From Sphaerolaimus hirsutus (Eukaryota > Nematoda > Chromadorea > Monhysterida > Sphaerolaimidae), in the NCBI GenBank assembly GCA_964036195.1, contig OZ038459.1:7065206-7129205 (forward strand): a stretch of 64,000 bases of DNA, in the 5' to 3' direction. A program made the position numbers and the translations under genes. This document shows positions 11,759-23,325 of this stretch, piece after piece. Position 1 is the stretch's first letter; every line of letters starts with the position of its first letter. The notes beneath the pieces are model-generated. The model was given only the letters and a program-made list of their open reading frames with translations. It did no database searches and was not told the DNA's origin.

Positions 11759-12013
11759 TACCATATTTCCTCGAATTACCCCCCCCCCGGGGGTTTATTT
11801 TTTCAGAGTGAAAATTTTGAGAGAAAAACGTGAAAAATGCAACAATAACCACCATTTATAAGTTTTTACAGCCTTATAAGAGGATGTAGATGGTATAAAT
11901 GATGTTCTAACGTAACACAGTAAGTGTTTTGAATGTCTGTTATGCATTTCCCGGACCACAAATTCATAGTGCCCATTTTGAGGGGGGGGGGGGTATTTCG
12001 AGGAAATACGGTA
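11759..12013. mobile_element. poly-C TA-type MITE
   Basis: Left end TACCATATTTCCTCGAATTA, right end GTATTTCGAGGAAATACGGTA. C8 near the left end and G10 near the right end make it a strong hairpin. It is inserted in a decayed CAGAGTTGTT-type hAT element whose right end is near 12826. Confidence 0.8.
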
Positions 12014-12100
12014 TTCGGTACATCCATTTAATAGTATGTGTACTGGTGAGTACAGGTACTTTTGCAAAGTATATGGACATGTATTTACACAGTACTCGAG

Positions 12101-12362
12101 TACCATATTTCCTCAAAATACCCCCCCCCCTCGAAATACCCCCCTCAAAATGGGCACTATGAATTTGTGGTCCAGGAAATGCATAACAGACATTCAAAAC
12201 ACATACTGTGTTATGTTAGAACATCGTTTAAACCATCTACATCCTTATATAAGGCTGTAAAAACTTATAAATGGTGGTTATTGTTACATTTTTCATCTTT
12301 TCTCTCTAAATTTTCACTCTGAAAAAATAAACCCCCGGGGGGTAATTCAAGGAAATACGGTA
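12101..12362. mobile_element. poly-C TA-type MITE, second copy
   Basis: Ends TACCATATTTCCTCAAAATAC and GGTAATTCAAGGAAATACGGTA. The core (CACTATGAATTTGTGGTCC, GCATAACAGACATTCAAAAC) matches 11759-12013 in the opposite orientation, so the two copies form an inverted pair about 90 bp apart. Confidence 0.8.
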
Positions 12363-12372
12363 TGTTTTTGAG

Positions 12373-12801
12373 TACCATGATTCCTCAAAATACCCCCCCC
12401 CAAGGAGTGATTGTTTCAGAGTAAGAATTTTGAGGACTGGTTGAATGAGGGGGTATTTCGAGGGGGGGGGGTTATTATTTTGCCAGAAATTTTTTTAACT
12501 TCCAGTACTAATTTGTTGTTTGTAACGTACACAGATGCCGAACAATGCAACAATAAGCACCATGTATAATGGTCTATAGACTTCTATAAGTATGTAGATG
12601 GTATAAAACATGTTCTGTTTTAACATCTGTTCTGCATTGCCCGGACCACACACCACACACCATTTTGTCATGTACATTCCCTTTTCACTCAATTTCGGGG
12701 GGTATATCGAGGGGGTTTGTAAATTCATGTGACCATTTTGAGGGGGAGGGTATTTCAAGATGGGGGGTATTTCGAGGGGAGTATTTCAAGGAAATATGGT
12801 A
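12373..12801. mobile_element. poly-C TA-type MITE, third copy
   Basis: Ends TACCATGATTCCTCAAAATAC and GTATTTCAAGGAAATATGGTA. It contains several inverted GGGGGTATTTCGAGG words and a unique core. It directly follows the copy ending at 12362. Confidence 0.75.
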
Positions 12802-12826
12802 AATGTAAATACGTTTAACAACTGTG

Positions 12827-13750
12827 GCTGAGTAACCACATAAATCAACCTGGAACACATTTTAGTTTACCAGAATGAGTTATTTTCAGTTTCCGTCAAC
12901 TGTACTTGATGAACACTTACGCCATTTTTCTACCAATTTTTTTGGCGCTAACGCCATTTTCCCATCTGAATTTATCCAGGGGTGGTTTTGCGCCGCCGCC
13001 GCTGCCAGTCCCCGGGCCCAGTATTTTTATGCGTTCAAAATGCGACGTTGACAGAAATTTTTGCAGTTCGCCTGTGCAGTTTTTGCGTGTTTTGCACGAA
13101 ACTTTTGTCGCTGTTTTAGAGATTTCTATGCGTATTTTTATTGCCGAGTTTGACGCTGTCGGGTGGAAGTTTTCGTATCGTTTTTTATTTGTATCTGAAA
13201 GCCTGTTTCGGTTTGGTGTATTGTTTTTCTGCGCTGTATTTTTGGATTTTTGCCTGTTTTTTTACGCTTGCATTTAAGGAAAAAGTGTGTAGGTAAATTA
13301 TATCGCTCTTTTGTCTATTTTGTTGTTGGCAATTTGTGGGGCAGTCAGTAAATATGCGTATATCTGAATAGTGTGACAGTTTTTGATGAATTTGCGATAA
13401 TTTTTGCCGACACAAAATTTGAAATTTTTGTCCTGAAAAAGGTGCAAATTTAGTGAATGGAGATTTGAATTAGGTATATTTCTGTAAATATTTACATACA
13501 CATACGTAGACTTTGAAATGGAAAAATTGTATGCTTCCATGTATTATTATATGGTGATTGCATGGAATTCATGCGAAAGTTTTGAAAAAGATCGCTGAAA
13601 ATCGCTCCAATTTTGTATAACACCCGGGTGTTATAAACGGAGAAATACGGTAATACGTGTAACGTAATTCGATCATCACAAGCGTGACAAATGAACGTGA
13701 AATTTATCAAATATGTAGTCCGTACCTGGCCACTGATTCCAACCATTGTG
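12827..13750. other. unannotated DNA
   Basis: No repeat or exon signature was recognised. A 123-codon frame at 12906-13277 looks like an arbitrary low-complexity reading of T-rich sequence. Confidence 0.3.
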
Positions 13751-13758
13751 ATTCCAAC

Positions 13759-14519
13759 TAGGGTTGGGACGATATATCGTATCGAATATCGAATATCGGA
13801 TATCGACTATTTTTTCATATCGAATATCGAATATCGATATCGAAAATTTTGAAAAAATATCGAATATCGATATCGAATATCGACCATTTTTTCGATATTT
13901 TCGATATTCTATACTCCCTGGGCCTGACTTCAAAAAAGCCAGGAATGGCACTATTAGAAGGCGATTTCATAAGCAATTTTGACAAATTTTGCGCGCAAGC
14001 GCGCACTTTGTTCTCACATGACAGGTATTTTTGTTTCAGCACTTGCGGCAGCATCAAATCTTGTGCAAATGCTCTCTCAGATGTTCACATAAGAGTATAT
14101 GTATGTTTAATAGCTACTTACACCATGGAAACATCAATGGCACCATGACATGGCACCTATAAATGGAGCTGGCACCTTTTCCTTACCACATCTGTCACAC
14201 TTTAAAATCATTTTGTCATTTTGATCATTGTGTGCCATTTAAATTTGTATCATCTACTTTTCAGTAGAGATGATCAGTTGGGTTTGTGATCAAATGGAAA
14301 GGCAATATGCCAAATGAGATATGCCTGCTATACCAAAAGCAAAATATCGAAATATCGAAAATATCGAAATATCGATATCGAATATCGAGCATTTTTTAAT
14401 ATCGTATATCGAATATCGATATCGAGGGTCAATATCGTATCGATATCGAATATCGAGTTTCAGAAAAAAATATCGAATATCGAATATCGATATCGAAAAG
14501 TCATATCGTCCCAACCCTA
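13759..14519. mobile_element. hAT-like element, TAGGGTTGGGACGATAT termini, ATCGAT body
   Basis: TIR TAGGGTTGGGACGATAT with its complement at the right end; perfect 8-bp TSD ATTCCAAC at 13751-13758 and 14520-14527. Both ends hold about 150 bp of ATCGAATATCGATATCGAA words, self-complementary at 6-bp spacing; the core (13925-14335) is unique. No transposase. Confidence 0.92.
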
Positions 14520-14527
14520 ATTCCAAC

Positions 14528-16963
14528 CAACTATTTACATTGTTGGAAACAAGTAAAAAATTAGAAAAACATACAATCGCCAAAACACAGCCACCAGAGG
14601 TGGAAAAAGTCTTGAGAGTTACCATAGTGGCAGTAAATTTGTATTTGCATACCGCGGATCACCGAAACATTGTATGTACTGCGGCTTTGTTGCCTAAGCT
14701 AGAAAGTTTGTTATGTCGATAAGCATAAAAAGAAACACCCTTTCTGGAAAAATTGATTGGCCACTAGTTATTAATTTGGCGAAATCTGGCGTATCTTGCT
14801 CTAATTATTCTCGAAAAAGTGTCTTGAATAGCCCCCCGCCCCGTTTTTATTTATTCCCCAAAAATGTGTATAAAAACTTTCATAAATTAACAATTCCCAT
14901 CCTGCATTAAATACTAAGGAAATCCATCATTTCATTTCATCAAAAACACTTTCATTTTGGTTGCTCATTCGCGAATTGGTTCTGGTAAATATCACATCAC
15001 TTTCTGAAAAGAAAAGATTAACTGCAAAAAGTCGATGAAAAAGTGTGTCAGTCTCCCCTGAATAGCCCCCTCCCCATCAAAATTACCTATAGATTACACT
15101 GACGCTTTCAGATGCTTACATTGTTTTAGCACCCAATTTCACTGGGTGCACTCTTTTGCAGCGCCATGGTCGTGGCGCTGGCGCCAAACAGCGCCAGTGA
15201 TAACAGCTTGGCTCCTTTCTCGCCCAACATTGATGTTTGGGGTGACTGTGAAGCTCCCCCCCTCCCCCCCTCTGAATAGGAAATGTTTTTCATTATTGGA
15301 TATGGTATTGGATATTCTTTTTTTCTTCATTTCCTCCCACATTGCGGCCATCTGTGTAAAATGGCTCATTAATTTTTCACGATCATTTTTCAGGTTTTGA
15401 TGACGGCTAGCATTTTTATTTTCAGTATCGAGGTGCATATGTGTCCCTCAGTTTGAATTTTCGCTTTTCACACGTGTTTTGGTGCAAAAAGTGACCCATT
15501 TTGTCTAATAAAACATGTCCTTCGATCTGCTTGGTAATGTTGTCGTTTGCTCTCATCAGAAAAAGTCGTAAATATTCCCAATACACGAATTTTATACCTA
15601 TGCGCAAATTTGAACGATTCGTGATTTTCGTGAGAGGATATTTGCAACTTGAAAATGGCACTTTATACTATGTTCTCTTTGTATCTACGTACAGTTTAAT
15701 GACGGCACACCTTACAATGAAATGTACTATATCCCACTCACATTGCTCCCACTTTTGGTAAATCTGGTATAAATACACAATTTTTCACATGACTCATTCA
15801 CGAAAATATGGTACAATTCATTGTACAGCGTTCCGTGGATGTTTGCGCGGTTCATTTTGTGCCAACGATTTTTATTGCCGCCACTGCAGAGATAACGCTA
15901 TCACTTGACTTGGAACAGCACCAATCACGTTCGTAAAATAACCCCCCCTCATGTCATAAATTGTTCATGGTCTCCTAATTTTAATAATTAAATCAAGGAA
16001 ATCTCGCACCGCTGCCCAAACAAAGAAACATAAAAATAACAATATTAAAAACCATTCGAACCCTCCCCGAAAACCCGAAAAATACATAATTTTCAGCGTT
16101 TTTAGTGGGGATTATTGGATGGTGGCAGTGCCTGGCGCGAACGCGCCGGCAGACAGAAAAAATAATGTCTTTTCTTTCAAACCCGGCGCCTCCCCACAGC
16201 GGCGTTCTGCGGCTGGCACCCCAAATACCGTAATTTTGTGAATATGGTAGTGGTGACCTGCAAATTTTTGTGTATTACGTCATTTTTTGAATTCTGCTTG
16301 TTTCCATTTTGTGTTGTGTTGTCATTTCTTTTTGAACTGGTTTTATGTTTACAAATTGCCAGAAATCACAACTTATACTAAAGGTGCTAATTGAAAATGT
16401 TATTTTCCATTAGCTGCAGTTATGACAACAGTGAAAAGCAGGCTATTTTCCCCACTCAGAATAGAAAAGTACAAATATAGAAAAACTTCTAGAAAAATTC
16501 CACTGCGTTTTTCAGTTTATCCAATTTCTTATTTCGTAGAAACTTATCTGAAGATTGTATATTTTCTGTCTAGTGAAATGTCCAGTCTGTCTAGTGAAAG
16601 GTAGTGAAAACAACTACACTGCATTAGCGAAAATGTCATGAGATTTGAATAGCAACAAATTTGACATGATCTATGGATAATCTTGACATGATCATTGAAA
16701 AAATTTATGAGAGATTTTCCTATGTTTAATAAGCATCAGATTGTAATTTCATTTTATTTTTTGTTCATTGGTTTATTATAGTTTCATCTGAAAGATTTTC
16801 TGAAGTTTTTTAAATTATCAGACATTTAAAAAATAAAAAATAAAATTGTGTATGTTTATATTTTTCAGGCTTTTGTCAGAAATATTAAATCATATTTTGT
16901 AATATTTTCTGAGATCATATTGAGTTATATTTTCTCAAACTCACCCATTTAACAATGCTAAAT

Positions 16964-16970
<7 letters not shown>
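14528..16970. other. unannotated DNA
   Basis: Non-repetitive for the most part. A small GCGCCA/TGGCGC cluster at 15160-15200 and a GC-rich stretch at 16125-16225 stand out, but neither forms a supportable exon. Confidence 0.3.

Positions 16971-17034
<64 letters not shown>
16971..17034. repeat. (TA)32 microsatellite
   Basis: Sixty-four uninterrupted bases of alternating T and A, preceded by ACACACA. Confidence 0.98.
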
Positions 17035-17035
<1 letters not shown>

Positions 17036-17116
17036 CATACACAGCTATTTAACATTTCACTAAAATGTTTATATTCAGAAAATAAATCTATCTGTCATGC
17101 ACATTAATATTCAGAT

Positions 17117-17628
17117 CAGAGTTGTTATAAATACTGAACTTTTTTCAAAGTACATGTATATATAAACTACCTTTTTTTACTCTCACCAGAAAATGTAAAA
17201 TACTTTTTTTTACCTGTACTCATGAGTACATGTGAGTAAACTACTTTTTCCCCCAGGAAAATGTAAAAACCAGTACTTTTCTTCATAGAATGTGTAAAAG
17301 TGGGTACTTTTTCATGGAAAATGTAAGATTTAGTACTTTTTCACATGTGAGAGTGATTTTTACACTGGAAGACATAACTTATGTACTTTTATTAGTGATT
17401 TAGTATTTATTGATAAAAATGATATGATTTATTCAAGATTTTCTTATTTTAGCAACAAAAAATTGTGATTTTAGCAACAAAAAATACATTTCCTGTATAC
17501 CTGTACTTTTCTAAAAGTACGCATACAGGTGAGTACAGTTACTTTTTTAAAGTATATGTATATGTATTTACAAAGTACTTGAGTATATGTATTTTTCGAG
17601 TAAATGTAAATACATTTTAAGAACTGTG
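17117..17628. mobile_element. hAT-like element, CAGAGTTGTTATAAA terminus
   Basis: Perfect TSD ATTCAGAT at 17109-17116 and 17629-17636; ends CAGAGTTGTTATAAAT and ATTTTAAGAACTGTG. The body is a run of GAAAATGTAAAA and AAAGTAC words spaced about 25-30 bp. Same family as 9377 and 51160. Confidence 0.88.
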
Positions 17629-17698
17629 ATTCAGATTCCTTCTTTCACCCAAAAAAATTCTAAAAATATCCCTGTCCCACTAGATTCCAAACAAAAAG

Positions 17699-17921
17699 GG
17701 CCACCGCACACTGCAAAGTGGCACGGGCAGTTCGGACGTTTTTTTGCATGGTCGGAATTCAAAAAGAGGGGTTGAATTAAAAATCATCCGAACCAACCCA
17801 AATTTCAGTAGTTTTTAGATTTGTGGTAAATAAAATCGTCCGAACCGACTTTACAATTCCGCCCGGGAGGAAATAAAAAATGTTTAAACCGCCCGTGCCA
17901 CTTTGCAGTGTGCGGTGCGCC
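17699..17921. mobile_element. MITE with 30-bp TIR (CCGCACACTGCAAAGTGG)
   Basis: The left end GGCCACCGCACACTGCAAAG, continuing into TGGCACGGGC, is the near-exact complement of the right end (GCCCGTGCCACTTTGCAGTG, then TGCGGTGCGCC). The interior repeats TTCGGACG and CGTCCGAAC in both orientations. The element or group at 58178-59041 shares the GCGCACCGCACACT end. TSD not resolved. Confidence 0.75.
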
Positions 17922-18273
17922 AAAGACCACATCTATTCTAAGTACAAGTCCACAAATTCTCAATCTTACTGTAGCCATGCACATATAACGGGTGGCAGAG
18001 CGACGCCTGACACTGGGGGGGGGGGGGCGCGTCCAGACCCAGACACAGACAGACTGGGCTGGAACAGCGCAGATCACGCAACGCCCCCCCCCCTGCAGCC
18101 GCAATGCACTGGGGCTGGCTGGCAGGTACTAGTGGTGGGAAGAGGGAACGGTCATATTGATTGCGATTGGGATATTTCATGAGGGGCAAGCTGTAGACAA
18201 GCTTGTTGTTTGTTTTTATGTGTAAAACCAAACACATTTGCAAAATACAATTAGCTGCATTTGGAAGGACCAA
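17922..18273. other. unannotated DNA with oligo-G and oligo-C tracts
   Basis: G13 (18015-18027) and a C9 run (about 18084) occur in otherwise unremarkable sequence. No exon was recognised. Confidence 0.3.
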
Positions 18274-18529
18274 TACCATATTTCTTCTAATAGGATGACA
18301 TATCTTTAATACAACAGCACCTCCAATCAGCAGCTTTTGGCATGTTTTTGCACTGATGACAATAGACTGACAGCCTCCAATTGAACAGTTCCTCCAATAG
18401 AATGACAGGTAGAAATTGCATTGGAATAGTGCCAAAACACAAAAACATGAAAAATGGATAACAAGAGTGTATAATGTTCAAATTAAAAATGGAACAGCAG
18501 CCTCAACTAGAATTAGAAAAAATACAGTA
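18274..18529. mobile_element. TA-type MITE, CTAATAGAACGGCA body, diverged
   Basis: Left end TACCATATTTCTTCTAATAG, right end TTAGAAAAAATACAGTA. The interior holds CCTCCAATAGAATGACAG and CCTCCAATTGAACAG, the repeated box of the 31123-31938 element, and shares GTGCCAAAACA with it. Confidence 0.7.
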
Positions 18530-19439
18530 ATAATCTGGTATTGGCATTACCCAAATCAAATGGATCAAAAAATCCAGCCGCACCCCCTCCCAAAAAAGTC
18601 AAGCTACACCATTTCTCCACCCACAACACAAAATAACCCACCCCTATTTCTTTTCTGGGCGGCGGGCGCCGGTGTGTTCAATGGCTGCGCCCAATGCAAT
18701 TTCGCGGCTGGGGGGGGGGGCACATCTGGATTTAGGTGGTGACAACGGCCCGTCCAATATGACCGCGAACGCCGTTTCGCATCGCCGGGAAATTTGCTGA
18801 CAATGTCAATGTGGCGTTGGAAATATTGACGTTTTTTGAAGTAGACAGTTTTTTAGAATTTGACTTGACACTTTACACGAAAAAAAACAAAATTTCACTC
18901 CGAGTGGGCGGGTCCCAATCTTAAAATCTCAAAGATGCTTCCCCTCCCTCCGACATCCCCCCTGTTTTTTTAAAAACATTTTTGCAGTCCACATTGACAT
19001 TCCCCTAAACTCCTCCCCCTTTAGGGACCGGGCGGCCGGCTGGGGGTGGGCAGGGCAGCGCTTTTTGTTGTGCCCTCCCACTTGTCCATTCAGTCGCTGC
19101 GGCTGCGCTCGTGTTTGAGTACATATGTACACTTGATTGTATTTATGTATTTTTAGTGTCTGGGTGAGGGAAGGAGGCAGCGCAATGCATTTCATGATTG
19201 GCGCTGCGTTTTTTTCATTTTTAAAATGGCGGCTCTGTAGTTTGTGGATCGGGGTGTTTTTAGTTTAGTTATATTTTTTTTACTCGAGGCTTGCGCGTCA
19301 AGCTGTTTCGGTGCTTGAAACAATTTCATGTGAAAGTATAAACTTTAAAATTTTCTGGGTTCAGGATGTTGTCTGCACATGCAAATTGATTTACAGGACG
19401 CTGTGCACTATTCGCTTTATCAATAAGCAAAAAATCAAT
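18530..19439. other. unannotated, partly CpG-rich DNA
   Basis: Two GC-rich islands (about 18655-18790 and 19000-19110) contain several CpG and GGCGGG/GGGCGG words, compatible with promoter-like DNA. No start or exon could be tied to them. Confidence 0.3.
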
Positions 19440-20410
19440 TACCGTATTACCTCGAATTATCCCCCTCGAATTACCCCCCCCCTCGAATTAAGCCCCCTCA
19501 AAGTGGGCTGGGGCAATAATGAACCCCCCTCGAAATACCCCCCCATTCGGAATGATGTACGTCATGTACGTAATAAATACGTCATGTATGCAATGTATTT
19601 TCATGATGTATCGTATTTCCTCGAAATACCCCCGGGGGGTTTATTTTTTCAGTATGAGAATTTTGAGGGGGGGTTAAACGAGGGGGGGGGTATTTCGAGG
19701 GGGGGGGGTTATTGTTTCGCCAGAATTTTTTTGAAAACCAAGTACTAAATTGTCGTCTGAAACGTACGCAGACGTCGAAAATGCACCAAACATCGCCATT
19801 TATAAGACTCTATAGACTTGTATAAATGTGTAGACGTATAATCACTGTTCGCACATAACAGAGTCATCGTTTTTAACGTGTGTTTTGCATTACCCAGATG
19901 ACAAGCCGCAGCCTTTGTCATTTACGTTCTCTATACACTAAATTTGGGGGGGGGGGTATTTCGAGGGGGGGGGGGTTATAAGTTCATAGTGTCCATTTTG
20001 AGGGGGGGGGGTATTTCGAGGGGGGGTATTTCGAGGAAATACGGTATGTTACTGCTAATTTGCATTGCAGCTACACAGACTAGTTTGTGTAGCTACCGTA
20101 TTTCCTCGAAATACCCCCAGGGAGTTTATTTTTTCAGAGTGGAAATTTTGAGGGGGTGGGGGTATTTCGAGGGGAGTTCATTCAAGGGGGGGTAATTCGA
20201 GGAAATACGGTATCTACGTTTCTACGTCCAAATATACCCCCTTTGGACACATTTATTACTTGTTTTGGGTACGCAAATGCCTACTTTTTACTATGATCCT
20301 TACGAGAATTTCTGACGAAATAATAACCCCCCCCCCTCGAATTAACCCCCCCTCAAATTTTGCTGGCGAAATAATAAACCCCCATGGGGGTATTTCGAGG
20401 TAATACGGTA
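19440..20410. mobile_element. cluster of poly-C TA-type MITEs
   Basis: Terminal words TACCGTATTACCTCGAATTA (19440), CGTATTTCCTCGAAATAC (19613), GAGGAAATACGGTA (to 20046), TACCGTATTTCCTCGAAATAC (20096), GAGGAAATACGGTA (to 20212) and GAGGTAATACGGTA (to 20410) mark at least three copies or fragments, some inserted in others. Between them are many CCCCCC/GGGGGG blocks and the shared core words GTCATTTACGTTCTC and TGTGTTTTGCATTACC. Confidence 0.75.
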
Positions 20411-20759
20411 ACTACCTAGTCAGACACACCAGTTTTACTCCTCGAAATTTCTCGTTTAAGAGATGAAACATTTGAGTTTACCGGAATGGGGGTTGAACCG
20501 GAATGAACCGTCAACAATGAAGATCGAAAATTACCTATACGTTGTAGAAATTCGTCGTAATACTCAAATGGTCTTTTTATACACAAGTCGACTACACGTT
20601 TTTAGCTAAGCGGGCTTAGACGAGAGATTTTGCTAGATTTTGAGCCGGTTGTCAGATCGGCTGATTGTCTCACACTGTCCCCGCTTTTTTTCTAAATACC
20701 TACATAACGACACGTATTTCAGGGACCACGATTCATATAAAACATAAATACCTAGGAAG

Positions 20760-21664
20760 TAGTGATGGAAAAGCGCCAGAAAAAATGGCGCCAGGCGCCA
20801 GGGGCGCCATGGCGCCATTCGGAAAGTGGGCGCCAAGCGCCAGGGGCGCCACAGAAAAAGGGCGCCAGGCGCCAAGGGCGCCATGGCGCCATTGAGAAAG
20901 TGGGCGCCAGGCGCCAGGGGCGCCACGGGAAGAGGGCGCCAAGCGCCAAGGGCGCCATGGCGCCATTTGGAAAATAGGGCGCCAGGCGCCAAGGGCGCCA
21001 GGATAAGAAAGTGCCTACAACACCATGCGTGTGCTAAAAATGTTTATCCAGCACCATTATACGCGCATTCAGATCTTAATTCGCGTTCTCCAGGATGTAA
21101 TGACAAAAAACAAGGCTAGGAACAAATTTTTTTTGAATAAAATCCACATGACGAATTCAAACGTAATGGAACTTTTCATTTGACAACAATCCATTCATTA
21201 CAAATAGACCTTTCCAAACAATGTTTCCTAATTGCAACGATTTAAATCCATTTATTTATGATTTTGCAAGTTAGACGGTCCATCATTCTTGTCTTCTGAT
21301 CCGTCAGACAGATCTGATGAACCATTGGACGAAAGATTTCCACCCACTCACACCACTCCGTCCATTTTTCTGGCAAATTTAGATCATCCACGGATGTGGC
21401 TTTCTTTTTTTTTCGTTTACACAGCACTCACCATGAAACCTTGCTGGTGCCTTCTTGGCGCCCTTCTAAAGCAGGGCGCCAGGCGCCAAGGGCGCCACGG
21501 AAAAAGGGCGCCAAGCGCCAAGGGCGCCATGGCGCCTTTCAGAATGTGGGCGCCAGGCGCCAAGGGCGCCACAGAAAAAGGGCGCCAAGCGCCAATGGCG
21601 CCATGGCGCGGCGCCCTTTGGCGCCCTCAAATGGCGCCAGCGCCATGGCGCCATTCCATCACTA
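20760..21664. mobile_element. hAT-like element, TAGTGATGGAAAAGCGCCA termini, GGCGCC body
   Basis: Perfect TSD CTAGGAAG at 20752-20759 and 21665-21672. Ends TAGTGATGGAAAAGCGCC and GGCGCCATTCCATCACTA. Two blocks of GGCGCCAGGCGCCAAGGGCG-like words (20788-21003 and 21473-21652) flank a unique AT-rich core. Frames running through the blocks in all readings (APGAKGAMAPF and similar) come from the repeat and are not protein. Confidence 0.93.
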
Positions 21665-21672
21665 CTAGGAAG

Positions 21673-22539
21673 GTAAAAAAACACCAGGTACATTTGATCG
21701 GCCAACTAGAAATCGCTTTTCAAATTTGTCATTTTTTATGATCCATATGTTGCCAGGGGACGGGTAAGATCGGTACCCTTCAAAATATCAGATTAATGTC
21801 GCGCAGAATGACAATTTTCCAGAAAATTATTTGCCGGGGGTATTTCATATTTTCTATGAATTTTGTACCGGTTCTTCTGACATTTTACACTTATACGGTG
21901 CGAGACTGTCCCATTAACTTGACAAAAGTGTACTCGTTAGTCGTTATCGTGCATCACGAATTCCGATCGGGTAACTTCATAATTCCGATCCCAAAACCGA
22001 TCTCGTTCAAACCCGACTAGGTGTCGCAGCTGCTGCTGTGTACTGTATTCTTGAACGGCTGAAACTCCCATTTATAATTAGTTTCACTTGGGTTTCATCA
22101 GTGTCACTTTTAACTTTCAGCTGGTTCTGATGTTATCTACAGTTTCAGAAACAGCTGCGCAGTTCTTACGGGCGTTCCTTCAGCGCGTATACCCACTCGA
22201 GGGTACCCACTCTAATACCTACATGGGTACCCCGGTATTTGAGTACTCACACATAATACGTCCCGCAAATGCATTGGTTTTGGCTCCCCACCCCCGCAAG
22301 TAAGCCTCTGCGTGTGTGCCAAAGCACGTGGCAATTATTCACTTTTTATGGATAGCCCTGTTCCAATTCGTAGGCAAGTGCCGCCCGATGGGATAAGGAA
22401 TATTACGCGACTTTCACGTGGATCATTTTATGCATATTTTTGTGTCTTGAATGCGGCATGGTAAATGGAATAAAAGCCCATTTCGCAGTTACTTTTTACA
22501 TGCTTCAGGACTTCAGGGGTTCGCTTGGAACGGGCCGTA
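21673..22539. other. unannotated DNA
   Basis: Nothing gene-like. Short GGGTACCC clusters at 22190-22240 and CCGATC words at 21960-22010 resemble the motif bodies of the hAT-like elements but are too short to delimit. Confidence 0.3.
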
Positions 22540-22689
22540 TAGTAATGGAAAAATGTAGAAAGTATGGCGCCAAACGCAAAACTGGCGCCGTGCGCCCACG
22601 TTCGTCAGAGAAAGGGCGCCATGGCGCCGGCGAATTTTGGCGCCATTAAATGGCGCCACCCGCCAGCACGCTGGCGTCATTCAATCACT
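22540..22689. mobile_element. degenerate GGCGCC hAT-like MITE
   Basis: Ends TAGTAATGGAAAAATG and CATTCAATCACT are decayed forms of the 20760 terminus. GGCGCC/TGGCGCCA words fill the interior. Flanking 8-mers no longer match convincingly. Confidence 0.55.
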
Positions 22690-22907
22690 TGTGCCATGGT
22701 TGATGTCAGCTTGCACGAGTATAAAATGGCAATGGCGAAAAAAACGAGGGTTATATTTACGTACTTCCCCAGGGTAAAAGAACCGAATTTATGCGCGTTT
22801 GCTTGTTTGCATTTTTTTGCACTGGAATTGTTGGTGCATTTTGGTGCCCGGTGCCGATGCAATTGAACCCTCAAAGACGTTCAGTTAATGGCTATATGTT
22901 ACGTTCT

Positions 22908-23325
22908 TAAGCCGGAATTACAGCTCAGCTGCGTTTGACGTGAAATGATGACGTCGTAAAATTGATTACATCAAAATAGACAAAGGTGCAGCATTGAAAT
23001 TTCAGAATTAGATAGTTCTAGTAATTGTGTGTAATGTCCCAAAAAAATTTATATCAAATAATCATTATTTAAGTAGTTATTAATTTAACGTCAAAATTTT
23101 TTGGTGACATAAAATGTTTGACGTAGAATGTGTCAATTTTGACGTAAAATTACTAACTTATTAAATAATAATTATTTTCTAAATTTTTTTTAGGACATTA
23201 CACACAATTACTAGAACTATCAAATTCTGAAATTTCAACGCTGTACCTATGTCTATTTTGATGTAATCAATTTTACGACGTCATCATGTCACGTCAAACG
23301 CCGCTGAGCTATAATTCCGGCTTTA
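22908..23325. mobile_element. palindromic MITE, AAGCCGGAATTA termini (uninterrupted copy)
   Basis: Nearly fully palindromic over 418 bp: the first 200 bases (GCCGGAATTACAGCTCAGC..., GACGTCGTAAAATTGATTAC) pair with the last 200. Central words TTTTGACGTAAAAT alternate in orientation. A second copy at 61373-62233 carries an insertion. Flanks suggest TA or TTA as target. Confidence 0.85.

Noticed and set aside
20788..21660. Several long overlapping open frames reading AWRPW, APGAKGAMAPF and similar
   Set aside because: They are translations of the GGCGCC word array in all frames and on both strands. The sequence is a hAT-like element with TIR and TSD, not a gene.
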